Shown here: positions 52,391 through 61,558 of the stretch, in pieces
How positions within the stretch are numbered: the stretch's first letter is position 1
Layout: the number at the start of each line of letters is the position of its first letter
Notes under the pieces: generated by a model
Told to the model about the DNA's origin: nothing
The model's database searches: none
Seen by the model: the letters and a program-made list of their open reading frames with translations, nothing else
Position numbers and translations under genes: made by a program
Origin: Furfurilactobacillus milii
GTDB lineage: Bacteria > Bacillota > Bacilli > Lactobacillales > Lactobacillaceae
Assembly: GCF_009864005.1 (NCBI RefSeq)
Contig: NZ_WEZQ01000011.1
Location: 62,001 to 126,000, forward strand
DNA: 64,000 bases
Reading direction: 5' to 3'

Positions 52391-53926
52391 ATGAATGAAT
52401 TTTGGCAAACATTAATTAGCAGACGATCTGACCTAATGAGTGCCATTTGGCAGCATATCCAAATATCGCTGGTGTCCTTGCTGATTGCTATGGCAATCGG
52501 GATTCCACTGGCTTTATTGGTTGTCCACCATCACCGTGCGGCTAACGTACTCACTCAAATTACCGGTGTTTTTCAGACCATTCCGTCCCTGGCCTTACTC
52601 GGATTATTAATCCCCATCGTCGGGATTGGGACAGTGCCAGCCGTTATTGCGTTAGTCGTTTACGCGCTCCTCCCAATCTTTACGGGCACGTTAACTGGGA
52701 TCACCGGCATCGACCCGTCACTTGAAGAAGCAGCCGATGCGTTTGGAATGACACGAACTGAAAAGTTAATTCGGGTCGAATTTCCACTCGCTATGCCAAC
52801 ACTTATCGCCGGCATTAGACAAGCCCTAGTCATGATTATTGGCACGGCTACTTTAGCGGCCTTAATTGGCGCTGGTGGCCTAGGGGACTTCATCTTGCTG
52901 GGGATTGACCGCAACAACAATAGCATGACCCTTATTGGTGCGATTGCATCGGCGCTACTGGCAATTGTGTTCAGCGGCATTATTTTCATCTTGCAGAAGA
53001 GCAAGTTACGCTATGCCGTAGCAACCCTTGCCCTGATTATTTTAGTCCCTTCCGGTGTTGGTCTTTATCATGCTGTTCAACCCGCACCACAGACCATTAC
53101 GATCGCCGGTAAAATGGGTTCTGAACCAGATATTTTAATTAATATGTACAAAGATATGATTCACCAAGTAGATCCGCGCGACAAAGTCATCCTCAAACCT
53201 AACTTTGGTCAAACAGCCTTCTTGTTCAACGCCCTCAAGAGTCAGCAAATCGACATTTACCCTGAATTCACTGGCACTGTGTTGGAAAGTTTGGTCAAAC
53301 CAACGAAAAACCAAAAAGAAATTGGCACACCGCCTGCTCAACTTTACCAGTACGCTAAAAACGATCTGTCGCAACAGTTCCACATGACCTACTTGAAACC
53401 GATGGCTTACAACAACACCTATGCCGTTGTGATCAAAAAGAGTTACGCGGACGCCCACAATATTAAAACAATTGCTGATTTGCAAAAGGTTGAGGGTAAT
53501 TTACTTGGCGGTTTTGATCTCGAATTTTTGGATCGCACAGACGGTTACAAAGGTTTGCAAAGCAAGTATGGCCTCAACTTCAAGACACAGTCCATGGATC
53601 CAGACTTACGATATGAGGCGATTAATAGCGGCAAAATCAATCTGACAGATGGTTACTCCACTGATTCTCAAATTCGCCAGTACCGTTTAGTGGCTTTACA
53701 AGATAATCGACAATTATTCCCGACATATCAGGGTGCACCACTAATGAATACAACGTTTGCTAACAAGAACCCTAAAATTATTGCAGCACTCAATAAACTC
53801 GCCGGCCACATCAGCGAGCGTGACATGCAAGAAATGAACTATGAGGTTAATGTTAAACAGCAATCCGCCGCCAGCGTGGCCAAGCACTATCTGACGACTC
53901 ACCATCTTTTAGGAGGTGCACGATAA
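52391..53926 (+). CDS. Osmoprotectant ABC transporter, permease fused to substrate-binding domain (OpuB/OpuF type)
   Basis: 511 residues. Residues 1-210 are the permease (six helices; the ATPase-coupling loop is EEAADAFGMTRTEKLIRVEFPLAMP). Residues about 232-511 are the extracellular glycine-betaine/choline-type binding domain (ITIAGKMGSEPDILINMYKDMI, DIYPEFTGTVLESL, DLRYEAINSGKINLTDGYSTDSQ). This fusion is common in lactobacilli. The binding-domain pattern with Y-P-E-F/Y-x-G-T and D-G-Y/F-S-T-D is of the OpuC/OpuF class that takes up betaine, carnitine or choline. The start lies behind AAGGAG. The ATPase gene follows with overlapping TAATG. Confidence 0.92.
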   Translation: MNEFWQTLISRRSDLMSAIWQHIQISLVSLLIAMAIGIPLALLVVHHHRAANVLTQITGVFQTIPSLALLGLLIPIVGIGTVPAVIALVVYALLPIFTGTLTGITGIDPSLEEAADAFGMTRTEKLIRVEFPLAMPTLIAGIRQALVMIIGTATLAALIGAGGLGDFILLGIDRNNNSMTLIGAIASALLAIVFSGIIFILQKSKLRYAVATLALIILVPSGVGLYHAVQPAPQTITIAGKMGSEPDILINMYKDMIHQVDPRDKVILKPNFGQTAFLFNALKSQQIDIYPEFTGTVLESLVKPTKNQKEIGTPPAQLYQYAKNDLSQQFHMTYLKPMAYNNTYAVVIKKSYADAHNIKTIADLQKVEGNLLGGFDLEFLDRTDGYKGLQSKYGLNFKTQSMDPDLRYEAINSGKINLTDGYSTDSQIRQYRLVALQDNRQLFPTYQGAPLMNTTFANKNPKIIAALNKLAGHISERDMQEMNYEVNVKQQSAASVAKHYLTTHHLLGGAR

Positions 53927-54906
53927 TGGCAGACACTTTAATTACGTTTGATCACATCAAAAAAACTTACGGCAGCAAGCAAGCGGTCGACGATGTTTCC
54001 TTTACGGTCAATCGCGGCGAAATCTTTGTCCTCGTTGGCGCCTCCGGTAGCGGTAAAACAACCACTTTGAGGATGATCAACGAGCTACTGGAACCTACCG
54101 ATGGTAACATTTATTTCAACGGCAAACGGATCAAGGACTACAACGTGCGTGAGCTGCGTTTGCAAACTGGCTACGTTTTGCAACAGATTGCCTTGTTCCC
54201 TAACATGACAGTCGCTCAAAACGTCGCCCTCATCCCCAGCATGAAAAAGCAATCCAAGGCTGACACAAGCACGCTGGTCGATCAGTTACTCAACGATGTC
54301 GATTTAGACCCGCAAACGTACCGCAATCGCATGCCAGACGAGTTGTCTGGTGGTGAACAACAGCGGGTCGGTATCCTTCGTGCGTTTGCTGGTCAGCCCC
54401 AGATTGTCCTGATGGATGAACCATTCAGCGCCCTCGATCCCATTTCGCGAACCCAACTGCAAAATCTGGTCATCGACATCCATCACCGACTAAATACCAC
54501 GGTCGTTTTCGTCACTCACGACATGGATGAAGCACTGAAGTTAGGTGACCGCATCGGCGTCATGCGCCTAGGCAAACTATTGCAGGTTGGTACACCCGAC
54601 GAAATTGTTCGCCATCCGGCCGATCAATTTGTCCAACGTTTGTTTGAAAATTCAATGGCACATGATGTGTATCATGTGTTGCTCAGTAAGCTGGCTGTAA
54701 TGGGTTACTTGCAAGATGTTAATGACCCGAGGACGGCGACAACTAACGATGAGCGCGTCACGCTAACTGGTGACCAAACCGTCAGCGATGCGCTCACCCC
54801 TTTAGAGAACAATGACGCTGTGCTAATCCAGTCTGAGGGCGGACCCGCACGTCTATTAACCCGTGATCAGTTATTCAAGTTCATCAGCGATTATCGCAGT
54901 CATTAA
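53926..54906 (+). CDS. Osmoprotectant ABC transporter, ATPase subunit (OpuBA/OpuFA type)
   Basis: 326 residues. Walker A GASGSGKTTT, Q-loop LQQIALFPNMTV, signature LSGGEQQRVGI, Walker B IVLMDEPFSALD, H-loop VFVTHDMDEA. The C-terminal part (about 245-326) has one weak CBS-like segment (VTLTGDQTVSDALTPLENNDAVLIQ), which senses ionic strength in OpuA-type systems. AGGAGG precedes the start, which overlaps the permease stop by one base. It powers the fused permease upstream. Confidence 0.93.
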   Translation: MADTLITFDHIKKTYGSKQAVDDVSFTVNRGEIFVLVGASGSGKTTTLRMINELLEPTDGNIYFNGKRIKDYNVRELRLQTGYVLQQIALFPNMTVAQNVALIPSMKKQSKADTSTLVDQLLNDVDLDPQTYRNRMPDELSGGEQQRVGILRAFAGQPQIVLMDEPFSALDPISRTQLQNLVIDIHHRLNTTVVFVTHDMDEALKLGDRIGVMRLGKLLQVGTPDEIVRHPADQFVQRLFENSMAHDVYHVLLSKLAVMGYLQDVNDPRTATTNDERVTLTGDQTVSDALTPLENNDAVLIQSEGGPARLLTRDQLFKFISDYRSH

Positions 54907-54949
54907 TTCATCGTCGGTTCACCTAATGCTATTGTTTGGAGGTCTTATG

Positions 54950-55894
54950 ATGTTAGCTATGGTTTTGAATCATCCAGGAGATGAACACACCTTTCACGCA
55001 GAAGAACGCGCAATACCAGTTTCAACATCCACTGATAGTGTGTTGAAAATTATGGCGTTCGGCTTGAATTATGCTGAATTGCTCACACGTAATGGTGAGT
55101 CACCAGACGTTAAGTTTCCACGCGTCATTGGTATCGAAGCAGTCGGCACAGTGTCTGACACCGCAAATGATAGCAGTTTTCATGTAGGTCAAACGGTGAT
55201 GACACTCATGGGTGGTCTCGGTCGCGCATTTGACGGGAGTTACGAAGAATATGCCCTCATCCCCAATCATCAACTGTACCCATTACCAGTCAAAGACTCG
55301 TGGGCGCAGCTCGCAACCATTCCAGAAAGTTTTTACACCGCCTACGGATCGTTGAACCGTCTGCGCCTATCGACAGGCGCTCACCTGTTAATTCGTGGTG
55401 GCACCAGCAACGCCGGCATCGCTGCCCTATTATTAGCAAAAGCGATGGGCTACACCGTTTCAACGACTTCACGGAATTCTGACAAACTAACCATCTTGCA
55501 AAACCTTGGTGCGGACGAAACTTTACTCGATCGTGGCAGCTTGGAGACCACAACTTCATTTGATGGCATTCTGGAATTAGTTGGCACCTCAGCGCTCCGG
55601 GATTCCCTGCAACACCTGGCCACTACTGGGACAGTCGTCGTTACCGGCGGTCTTGGTGGCGAGTGGTCATTACCCGATTTCAGTCCGTTTGAAGTACCCG
55701 GTTACCTCACCAACTTTCAATCGACAAACGTTAACGCTCAGTTGTTGAGTCAAGCCGTCGCGCTCATCAAGGATCATCGTCTACAATTACCTATCGCCCA
55801 AACGTTTGAACTGATAGACATTGCTCAGGCTCATCAGGCGATGGTTAACTCGCACAAGATCGGCAAGATTGTCGTTATTGCCAATCATGACTAA
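54950..55894 (+). CDS. Zinc-independent MDR-superfamily oxidoreductase (quinone oxidoreductase-like)
   Basis: 314 residues from the ATG at 54950 (GGAGG, 7-base spacer; the ATG one codon earlier is too close). The N-terminal GroES-like domain has LNYAELLTRNGESPDVKFPRVIGIEAVGTV. The nucleotide fold has LLIRGGTSNAGIAALLLAKAMGYTVSTTSRN, where the usual G-G-x-G-x-V-G motif is kept loosely. Catalytic zinc ligands of alcohol dehydrogenases are missing, so it is of the NADPH quinone/enone reductase kind. It sits 44 bases after the opu ATPase gene and could be in the same transcript, though its function is unrelated. Confidence 0.85.
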   Translation: MLAMVLNHPGDEHTFHAEERAIPVSTSTDSVLKIMAFGLNYAELLTRNGESPDVKFPRVIGIEAVGTVSDTANDSSFHVGQTVMTLMGGLGRAFDGSYEEYALIPNHQLYPLPVKDSWAQLATIPESFYTAYGSLNRLRLSTGAHLLIRGGTSNAGIAALLLAKAMGYTVSTTSRNSDKLTILQNLGADETLLDRGSLETTTSFDGILELVGTSALRDSLQHLATTGTVVVTGGLGGEWSLPDFSPFEVPGYLTNFQSTNVNAQLLSQAVALIKDHRLQLPIAQTFELIDIAQAHQAMVNSHKIGKIVVIANHD

Positions 55895-55922
55895 TGAAAC
55901 TTGCAGAATATCCAGAACGACG

Positions 55923-55963
55923 AAAAATGACTCCCTCTCGATGATCGAGAAGAAGTCATTTTT
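55923..55963. terminator. Bidirectional terminator
   Basis: AAAAATGACT (55923-55932) pairs with AGTCATTTTT (55954-55963), with an inner CTCTCGAT/ATCGAGAAG stem. Confidence 0.85.
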
Positions 55964-55998
55964 GTATTCATATGCCAAATTTTAAACTTTAATGAGCG

Positions 55999-56634
55999 TT
56001 ACTTAATCGCGTCTGGATCCGTGAATGTGTTAACCACTTTTCCGTTCGCAAAGACATAGTAAGCACCCGTTTGACCACGTTGGCCATTTTGCATGGCTTG
56101 TTTTGAGAAGCCATCAAAGTTATATGCGGTTTGCCCATTAATTGTGGATGCCCCGAGATATTGATAGGCAGTATCCCCATTATTGGTCCCATATTGGCTA
56201 ACCAGCGTGTTTAAAGCTTGCGCCTGACTCGTTATTACGGTCGAAGCTGAACTAGCTGTACCGGCCTGTGTGGCGCTTTGTGATGAAGTAGCCGAGCTCT
56301 GAGCCGGTTGTTGACTACTTGCAGCTTTTGAACTGGTTGCAGCAGCACTGCTACTTACAGCGGCGCTGCTAGCACTTTGACTAGAGGTTGCTGCGCTAGA
56401 CGCTGAGGCACTGCTATCATCTGTCATTGAGGAAGCATTATCGTCCGTTTGACTTGATGTCGAGCTTGCTTGTTGGGCATCACTGGATGAAGAAACTTTC
56501 TTTGAGGTAGATGATTGTGTTTTACTGCTCCGAACTGATGAACTATTCGATGACTTAGATGTTGCTGACGACGAACAACCAGCTAACACCAAGGCCGATA
56601 AAGCAACCACACCGAATTGAATAACCTTCTTCAT
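55999..56634 (-). CDS. Lipoprotein with Ser/Ala-rich linker
   Basis: 211 residues behind GGAGGGAG. The signal peptide with lipobox LVLAGCSSS puts the Cys at about residue 20. Residues 21-130 are an almost uninterrupted Ser/Ala/Thr/Gln linker that would reach across the wall. The folded end (about 135-211) has LNTLVSQYGTNNGDTAYQYLG and TGAYYVFANGKVVNTF. It resembles DUF4767-like lipoprotein ends of lactobacilli, which is a weak match. It is a single gene between terminators; the function is unknown. Confidence 0.75.
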   Translation of the reverse strand: MKKVIQFGVVALSALVLAGCSSSATSKSSNSSSVRSSKTQSSTSKKVSSSSDAQQASSTSSQTDDNASSMTDDSSASASSAATSSQSASSAAVSSSAAATSSKAASSQQPAQSSATSSQSATQAGTASSASTVITSQAQALNTLVSQYGTNNGDTAYQYLGASTINGQTAYNFDGFSKQAMQNGQRGQTGAYYVFANGKVVNTFTDPDAIK

Positions 56635-56756
56635 AAATAACTCCCTCCAGGATTTCCCTGCGAACTGAACTCATAATGTAGATTATAATTTCAAACCTAG
56701 TTCACATGCAAATAAACTTGAGGTAATTCTCATTTTTTAATCTTTTCTTTGTTTCA

Positions 56757-58091
56757 TTAAGCCAATGGATCCCAGCTTGGCAAAATTGTTGGTTCAGTCG
56801 TCAATAATGCTTGTTGATCAGGTGTCAGATACTTTTTGTTAACGACCACTTCATAAACATAATCATTAAACCAGTCGGCGCTCATGACGAAGTATCCATC
56901 AGCCCCATTTTCTTTGCCCCATGAGTTTTCAACCTTCCAACGGCGTGGTTGATCATCAACGACATCGACACCCGTCAAGGTCATCGCGTGCGAAACTTCA
57001 CCTTGCCCCGTGAGCAAACGATCAGCCTTACTCATCTGAGAATCCACGTTAAATAAAGCGTCCGTTTGGAACAGTTTGCTATCCAAATAACCAGTTTTAC
57101 GGTCCATTTGTTGTAACACGTCGTTACCAAACCAAACCGTTTCGCCATCTTTCAGTTGCGCCGTTGCGACCCTGTTCAGTTCATCCATTGGCACATTTAA
57201 AAAGTGAATCGGGTTGCCACTTTCGATATTGTCTTGAGCCGGCATTGCATACAGTTTGTTGTACGCCTTATCAGGAGAGTTAGTCACCACGACATAATCG
57301 TTAAAGTCGGCCGTGAAGTACTTGTTCAAGAAATCCTTGGGGGTCAAGTCGCGGTCAATATGATATTTTTTATCATCATCGGTATATTCGAAATCAAACT
57401 TTACTGGTGGTTCACCGAATGCATAGGCTGCCATGCGGTAAACTTCGCGTAACATTTGTCGGCGGGCCTCTTCCAGTTGTTCGTCACTAGCACCGTTACT
57501 AACCAGCGTACGTAGCGTAACTGCGTCTTTACGTTCTTTGGTGTTCAATGCCAATTCAATTTCTGAACTGTCTTCAGTGTTGTGAACTTCTGGCATTACA
57601 TAGCTGGGCACGACGCCGTACTTTTGCACTAAGCCGGCAGCCATGTTCCACTGACCACCATCGGTGCCGGCCATCGACATTAACTTTTGCACTTCACGGT
57701 CATCAATTGGCCGTGTGGCATCCTCAATCATCTTTGTGTAGAAAGTATTAGCGCGTTCAACGCGATCCCAGAAAAATAAATAACTTTGAGATAGCTCGAA
57801 ATCCTTAACCTTATATTGCTTAGCCATACTGTGCCGCAGCGTATTGAGCGTTGCAAACAACCAGCAACGGCCGGAATGCTTCTGATTAGAGACTGCACCT
57901 GTATCAACTTCGATTGAAAAAGCCCGGTTTAAGCGCGTCGCTGCGTGATTATCCCAGCTGGCCGCTTTAACACCGCTTTTCGTCACCGCACGTTCCAAAA
58001 TAGCGGCCTGTGGCTGTTTAGCATAATCTGCTTGTAAATCTGCAATCGTGGCCGCGTCTAAAACCGGTCGTGTTAATTCTGCTTCACTCAT
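56757..58091 (-). CDS. pepC: Aminopeptidase C (C1B cysteine peptidase)
   Basis: 444 residues from the ATG at 58091 behind GGAGG (8 bases). This bleomycin-hydrolase-type aminopeptidase works in the cytoplasm on oligopeptides. Catalytic Cys in QKHSGRCWLFATLN (about residue 70), His in GEVSHAMTLTGV and Asn in VENSWGKENGADGYF form the papain triad. The C-terminus (PSWDPLA) reaches into the active site and gives aminopeptidase action; it is intact here. PepE/PepG/PepW paralogues share the motifs, so pepC is the general name. A 500-base gene-poor stretch lies upstream. Confidence 0.9.
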   Translation of the reverse strand: MSEAELTRPVLDAATIADLQADYAKQPQAAILERAVTKSGVKAASWDNHAATRLNRAFSIEVDTGAVSNQKHSGRCWLFATLNTLRHSMAKQYKVKDFELSQSYLFFWDRVERANTFYTKMIEDATRPIDDREVQKLMSMAGTDGGQWNMAAGLVQKYGVVPSYVMPEVHNTEDSSEIELALNTKERKDAVTLRTLVSNGASDEQLEEARRQMLREVYRMAAYAFGEPPVKFDFEYTDDDKKYHIDRDLTPKDFLNKYFTADFNDYVVVTNSPDKAYNKLYAMPAQDNIESGNPIHFLNVPMDELNRVATAQLKDGETVWFGNDVLQQMDRKTGYLDSKLFQTDALFNVDSQMSKADRLLTGQGEVSHAMTLTGVDVVDDQPRRWKVENSWGKENGADGYFVMSADWFNDYVYEVVVNKKYLTPDQQALLTTEPTILPSWDPLA

Positions 58092-58245
58092 TCCCGATGC
58101 CTCCAAAAATTAGAATAAAATAATTTTACTCCTTAATGAGAAAAAGTCTAATCAACTTTTCACATTTAACTACTCTTGCTAAATTAATCGTTACCTTAAA
58201 CCAGTTTTGATTTTTTTGATTTTCAATGCTTACAAACAAAATAAC

Positions 58246-58259
58246 AGTAACCGTTTTCT
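58246..58259. promoter_or_regulatory. cre-like site upstream of the ABC sugar/glycerol-phosphate operon
   Basis: AGTAACCGTTTTCT matches TGWNANCGNTNWCA at 12 of 14 positions (first and last bases differ). It lies about 175 bases before the promoter and could serve either side. The surrounding stretch 58092-58431 is AT-rich and holds no gene that I can see. Confidence 0.35.
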
Positions 58260-58431
58260 TTGCAATCACAACATCATTTTAATAAAAGCGCGTAAAACGT
58301 TAAAAACCTGCATCAACCATTTTTATTTCAATATAAGCAAAGAGTTGTCATAGTTCACATTTTGTTCTAAATCATTTTATAAATATATTTATTTATGAGT
58401 TTTTAGTGAAATAAAACGAACATTAGATAAC

Positions 58432-58459
58432 TTGAGACTCGTTTTCAATCGTGTATACT
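58432..58459 (+). promoter_or_regulatory. Promoter of the ABC import operon
   Basis: TTGAGA (58432-58437), 16 bp, TATACT (58454-58459). The start codon is about 140 bases downstream, giving a long leader. Confidence 0.65.
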
Positions 58460-58540
58460 GATTGTTGGTTAGACATTGCCAATCATTTTCAAAACACGAT
58501 TAGTAATGAATAAACGACGTCAGTACAACAATCTATCGGC

Positions 58541-58575
58541 GCAGATATTCCTTGTTCACGCTTTCCAATATCTGC
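58541..58575 (+). promoter_or_regulatory. Leader hairpin before msmK
   Basis: GCAGATATT (58541-58549) pairs with AATATCTGC (58567-58575), 33 bases before the GTG start. There is no T-run, so it is a stability or protein-binding element more than a terminator. Confidence 0.4.
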
Positions 58576-58607
58576 TTACTATCCATTTTACGAAAGGGTG
58601 TCTCATT

Positions 58608-59717
58608 GTGGATGTAAAGTTTCAAAACGTTTCGTTAGCTTACGACAACGTAAACAACATTTTAAATAATATTAGTTTTACCATTCCCGAAGGTCAGTTG
58701 ACCTGCTTACTCGGCCCTAGTGGCTGCGGCAAGTCAACAACCTTGAATTTGATCAGTGGTTTGCTTTCGCCAACCGATGGTCAAATTTTCTTTGGTGACC
58801 AGAACGTTACGAAAAAAGACGCTCTGGCACGCAAAGTGGGAATGGTTTTTCAGAACTATGCACTTTACCCGCACATGACCGTGTTGGACAACATTTGTTT
58901 TCCAATGAAAATGGCCAAGGTTAAGAAAGCAGACCGACTCAAACGAGGGCGTGAACTCGCGGCATTGGTCCATGTTGAAACTGAGTTGTCTAAGAAACCC
59001 AGCGAACTTTCTGGCGGGCAACAACAACGAGTTGCAATCGCTCGTGCGCTAGCAAAGTCACCGAGCATCTTATTACTGGACGAACCCCTTTCTAACCTCG
59101 ATGCCCGATTGCGGGTAGAAATGCGTGAAGAGATCCGTCGCATTCAAAAGGAAACTGGCGTGACCACTGTTTTCGTAACCCACGATCAGGAGGAAGCCAT
59201 TCACATCGCTGACCAAATCATGGTTCTAAACGAAGGCAAAATCCAACAGTTCACTACGCCTAATCGCCTTTACGATCAACCTAACAACCTTTTTGTCGCC
59301 AAGTTTATTGGATCACCAATCATTAACACCATTCCGTTTGCGAACGTTCGTGACGATTTTAAAACCGTTGTCCCTAACAAAGTCTTTTCAGATGGAACTA
59401 CTATCGCCATTCGTGCTGAAAGTATCGTTCCAGCCACGGATCCACATGACCACTTGACGCTGTTACCACTTTCAGGTACTCAGGTTCAGTCAAATCGTTT
59501 TGGACGTGAAACAAGCCTCTCTCTTAATTATGGCGGTCAAACCATTGTCGCCGACGGTTTTCGAGAACAGGATTTAGGTCGCAATGGCAAACCATTACAG
59601 TTCGCCTTGAGACCACAGGGTGTCTTTGTCTTCAACCAGTCAGGTGAGCGTGTTTGGCCGGAAACAATCACGGCAAACGTTTCACCGATCAAACCAACCG
59701 AGGTAATTCACGCATGA
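58608..59717 (+). CDS. ABC importer ATPase (MsmK/UgpC type)
   Basis: 369 residues from the GTG at 58608 behind AAAGGG; the longer frame has no ribosome binding site and would start in the leader. Walker A GPSGCGKST, Q-loop MVFQNYALYPHMTV, signature LSGGQQQRVAIARALAKSP, Walker B LLLDEPLSNLD, H-loop VFVTHDQEEA. A C-terminal OB/TOBE domain follows (about 240-369), with the usual AIRAESI and FALRPQGV strands. CUT1-type ATPases of this kind energise several sugar importers. The stop overlaps the permease start (ATGA). Confidence 0.93.
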   Translation: MDVKFQNVSLAYDNVNNILNNISFTIPEGQLTCLLGPSGCGKSTTLNLISGLLSPTDGQIFFGDQNVTKKDALARKVGMVFQNYALYPHMTVLDNICFPMKMAKVKKADRLKRGRELAALVHVETELSKKPSELSGGQQQRVAIARALAKSPSILLLDEPLSNLDARLRVEMREEIRRIQKETGVTTVFVTHDQEEAIHIADQIMVLNEGKIQQFTTPNRLYDQPNNLFVAKFIGSPIINTIPFANVRDDFKTVVPNKVFSDGTTIAIRAESIVPATDPHDHLTLLPLSGTQVQSNRFGRETSLSLNYGGQTIVADGFREQDLGRNGKPLQFALRPQGVFVFNQSGERVWPETITANVSPIKPTEVIHA

Positions 59718-60610
59718 TCAAACAACATCCGACAATTAAGTCAACGTTGATTGCGTTCGCCTACCTTGCACCGATGCTGATCATTACGTTGGTGTTTAAC
59801 ATTTACCCCATCTTTAAATCTTTTGCGATGAGTTTTTATACAAAGTACGACTTCTTTACCGATAAGGTGAGCGCACTTGGATGGGCCAATTATAAGTTTA
59901 TTTTTTCGGATCCTGACTTCTATCTGTCTGTTCGTAACACGATGATTTTTGTCCTCGGGGTCGTGCCATTTTCCGTTCTTTTGTCACTAATTATTGCTCT
60001 CTTGCTGCACCGCGTCCGCTTTCTAGCTGGCCTGTTCAAAACAGCCTACTTTCTGCCTTTTGTCACCAGTACAGTTGCCATCTCTCTGGTCTGGCAGTGG
60101 ATTTATAACGATCAATATGGCCTGCTCAATGCATTTTTAAGTCATTTTGGCGTTCACCCAATCGACTGGTTAAATGATCCTCACTGGGCAATGCCTGCGT
60201 TAATTATCATGACCATTTGGAAAGGATTGGGATTCAATATCATTCTCTTCCTCGTCGGATTGAGCAATATCGACAAACGTTATGATCAGGTAGCCCAAAT
60301 TGATGGCGCAAATGCTTGGCAACGCTTCATTCATGTTACCTTGCCACTGCTTTCACCAATGACTTTCCTAGTTAGTGTCACCAGCGTCATCAGCGGGTTT
60401 AAAGTATTCGACGAAATTTTTGTTCTGTTTGGTGGCTCACCTGGTCCGGGCAAATCGACACTCACCATTGTTTTCTACCTGTATCAAAAATTTTACTCCG
60501 AATGGAAGTATGGCATTGCAGCCGCTTCAGGTGTCGTCTTATTTTTGCTCATTCTCGTCGTCACCATCATTCAATTTTGGTACAGCAGAAAGCATGTGCA
60601 CTATGCTTAG
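59714..60610 (+). CDS. ABC importer permease (UgpA/MsmF-like)
   Basis: 298 residues from the ATG at 59714, overlapping the ATPase stop by 4 bases. Six membrane helices; the EAA coupling loop reads DQVAQIDGANAWQRFIHVTLPLLSP (about 196-220) with the E-A-A-x-x-D-G-A pattern weakened to QVAQIDGA. The N-terminus LAPMLIITLVFNIYPIFKSFAMSF is typical of CUT1 permease subunit A. It pairs with the next permease. Confidence 0.92.
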   Translation: MIKQHPTIKSTLIAFAYLAPMLIITLVFNIYPIFKSFAMSFYTKYDFFTDKVSALGWANYKFIFSDPDFYLSVRNTMIFVLGVVPFSVLLSLIIALLLHRVRFLAGLFKTAYFLPFVTSTVAISLVWQWIYNDQYGLLNAFLSHFGVHPIDWLNDPHWAMPALIIMTIWKGLGFNIILFLVGLSNIDKRYDQVAQIDGANAWQRFIHVTLPLLSPMTFLVSVTSVISGFKVFDEIFVLFGGSPGPGKSTLTIVFYLYQKFYSEWKYGIAAASGVVLFLLILVVTIIQFWYSRKHVHYA

Positions 60611-60634
60611 TCGATCGTTTAAAAGGAGCTTCGC

Positions 60635-61459
60635 ATGACGAAAAAGCGAATCAGTCAGGCTTTACTCATAATCATTTTGACGCTGGGCGCTATTACAATG
60701 TTAGTACCCTTCATCTGGATGCTCTCAACCGCATTAAAAACAGCGCCGGAAACAGTTAAGGTCCCGCCAACCTGGATTCCAAAGCACATGCAGTGGCAAA
60801 ACTTCGTCACTGCATGGCACGCTGCTCCATTTTTAACATATTTTATCAATAGTCTCATCGTCACCACGGTCACAACGATTGGTCAGTTATTTACCACAAT
60901 TTTAGCTGCCTTTGCATTTTCCCGGCTTAACTTCTATGGCAAAAACTTTCTATTCGCGCTCTTCTTGTCGACCATGATGGTCCCTGGCGAAATGTTGATT
61001 ATCCCAAATTTTGTTACCCTATCAAAATTTAGTTTGATCAACACCTATGGCGCGTTGATCATCCCCTGGTTAGCCAGTTTTTTTGCCGTTTTCACCTTAC
61101 GTCAGACATTCAACGCTATTCCAAACGAACTCTATTACGCGGCCAAATTAGATGGCTCATCAGACTGGCACTTCCTCTGGACTATGATGGTACCCCTATC
61201 CAAGTCGGCCATCACTGCAATCGGTATCTTGGAAGTCATTGGCAGTTGGAACTCATTCATGTGGCCACTCATTGTGACTAACACGGCTAAAGTAAGAACG
61301 CTTCCCGTTGGTTTGAATGCCTTCACCAGCGACGCCGGAACACAATTTCAACTCCTCATGGCTGCATCAACATTTGTTATTTTACCGATGATCATCGTTT
61401 ATCTGTGCCTACAAAAATACATCATTGCTGGTATTAGTAAATCAGGTCTTAAGGGTTAA
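60635..61459 (+). CDS. ABC importer permease (UgpE/MsmG-like)
   Basis: 274 residues behind AAGGAG. Six helices; the EAA loop is NELYYAAKLDGSSDWHFLWTMMVPLSKSA (about 164-192), in which Glu is followed by LYYAAKLDGAS-type residues. The N-terminal MLVPFIWMLSTALKT and ILEVIGSWNSFMWPLIVT are standard for CUT1 subunit B of the Ugp type, which imports glycerol-3-phosphate or its diesters. It lies 24 bases after the partner. Confidence 0.92.
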   Translation: MTKKRISQALLIIILTLGAITMLVPFIWMLSTALKTAPETVKVPPTWIPKHMQWQNFVTAWHAAPFLTYFINSLIVTTVTTIGQLFTTILAAFAFSRLNFYGKNFLFALFLSTMMVPGEMLIIPNFVTLSKFSLINTYGALIIPWLASFFAVFTLRQTFNAIPNELYYAAKLDGSSDWHFLWTMMVPLSKSAITAIGILEVIGSWNSFMWPLIVTNTAKVRTLPVGLNAFTSDAGTQFQLLMAASTFVILPMIIVYLCLQKYIIAGISKSGLKG

Positions 61460-61558
61460 ACCACTTTAACAACTTTGCACCGAAAGGGGTGTTGCCATCG
61501 AGAATCAGGTGTTTGTTTCGGGAATGTCACTTCTGTTTGAGAAAGGATGAAAAAGATC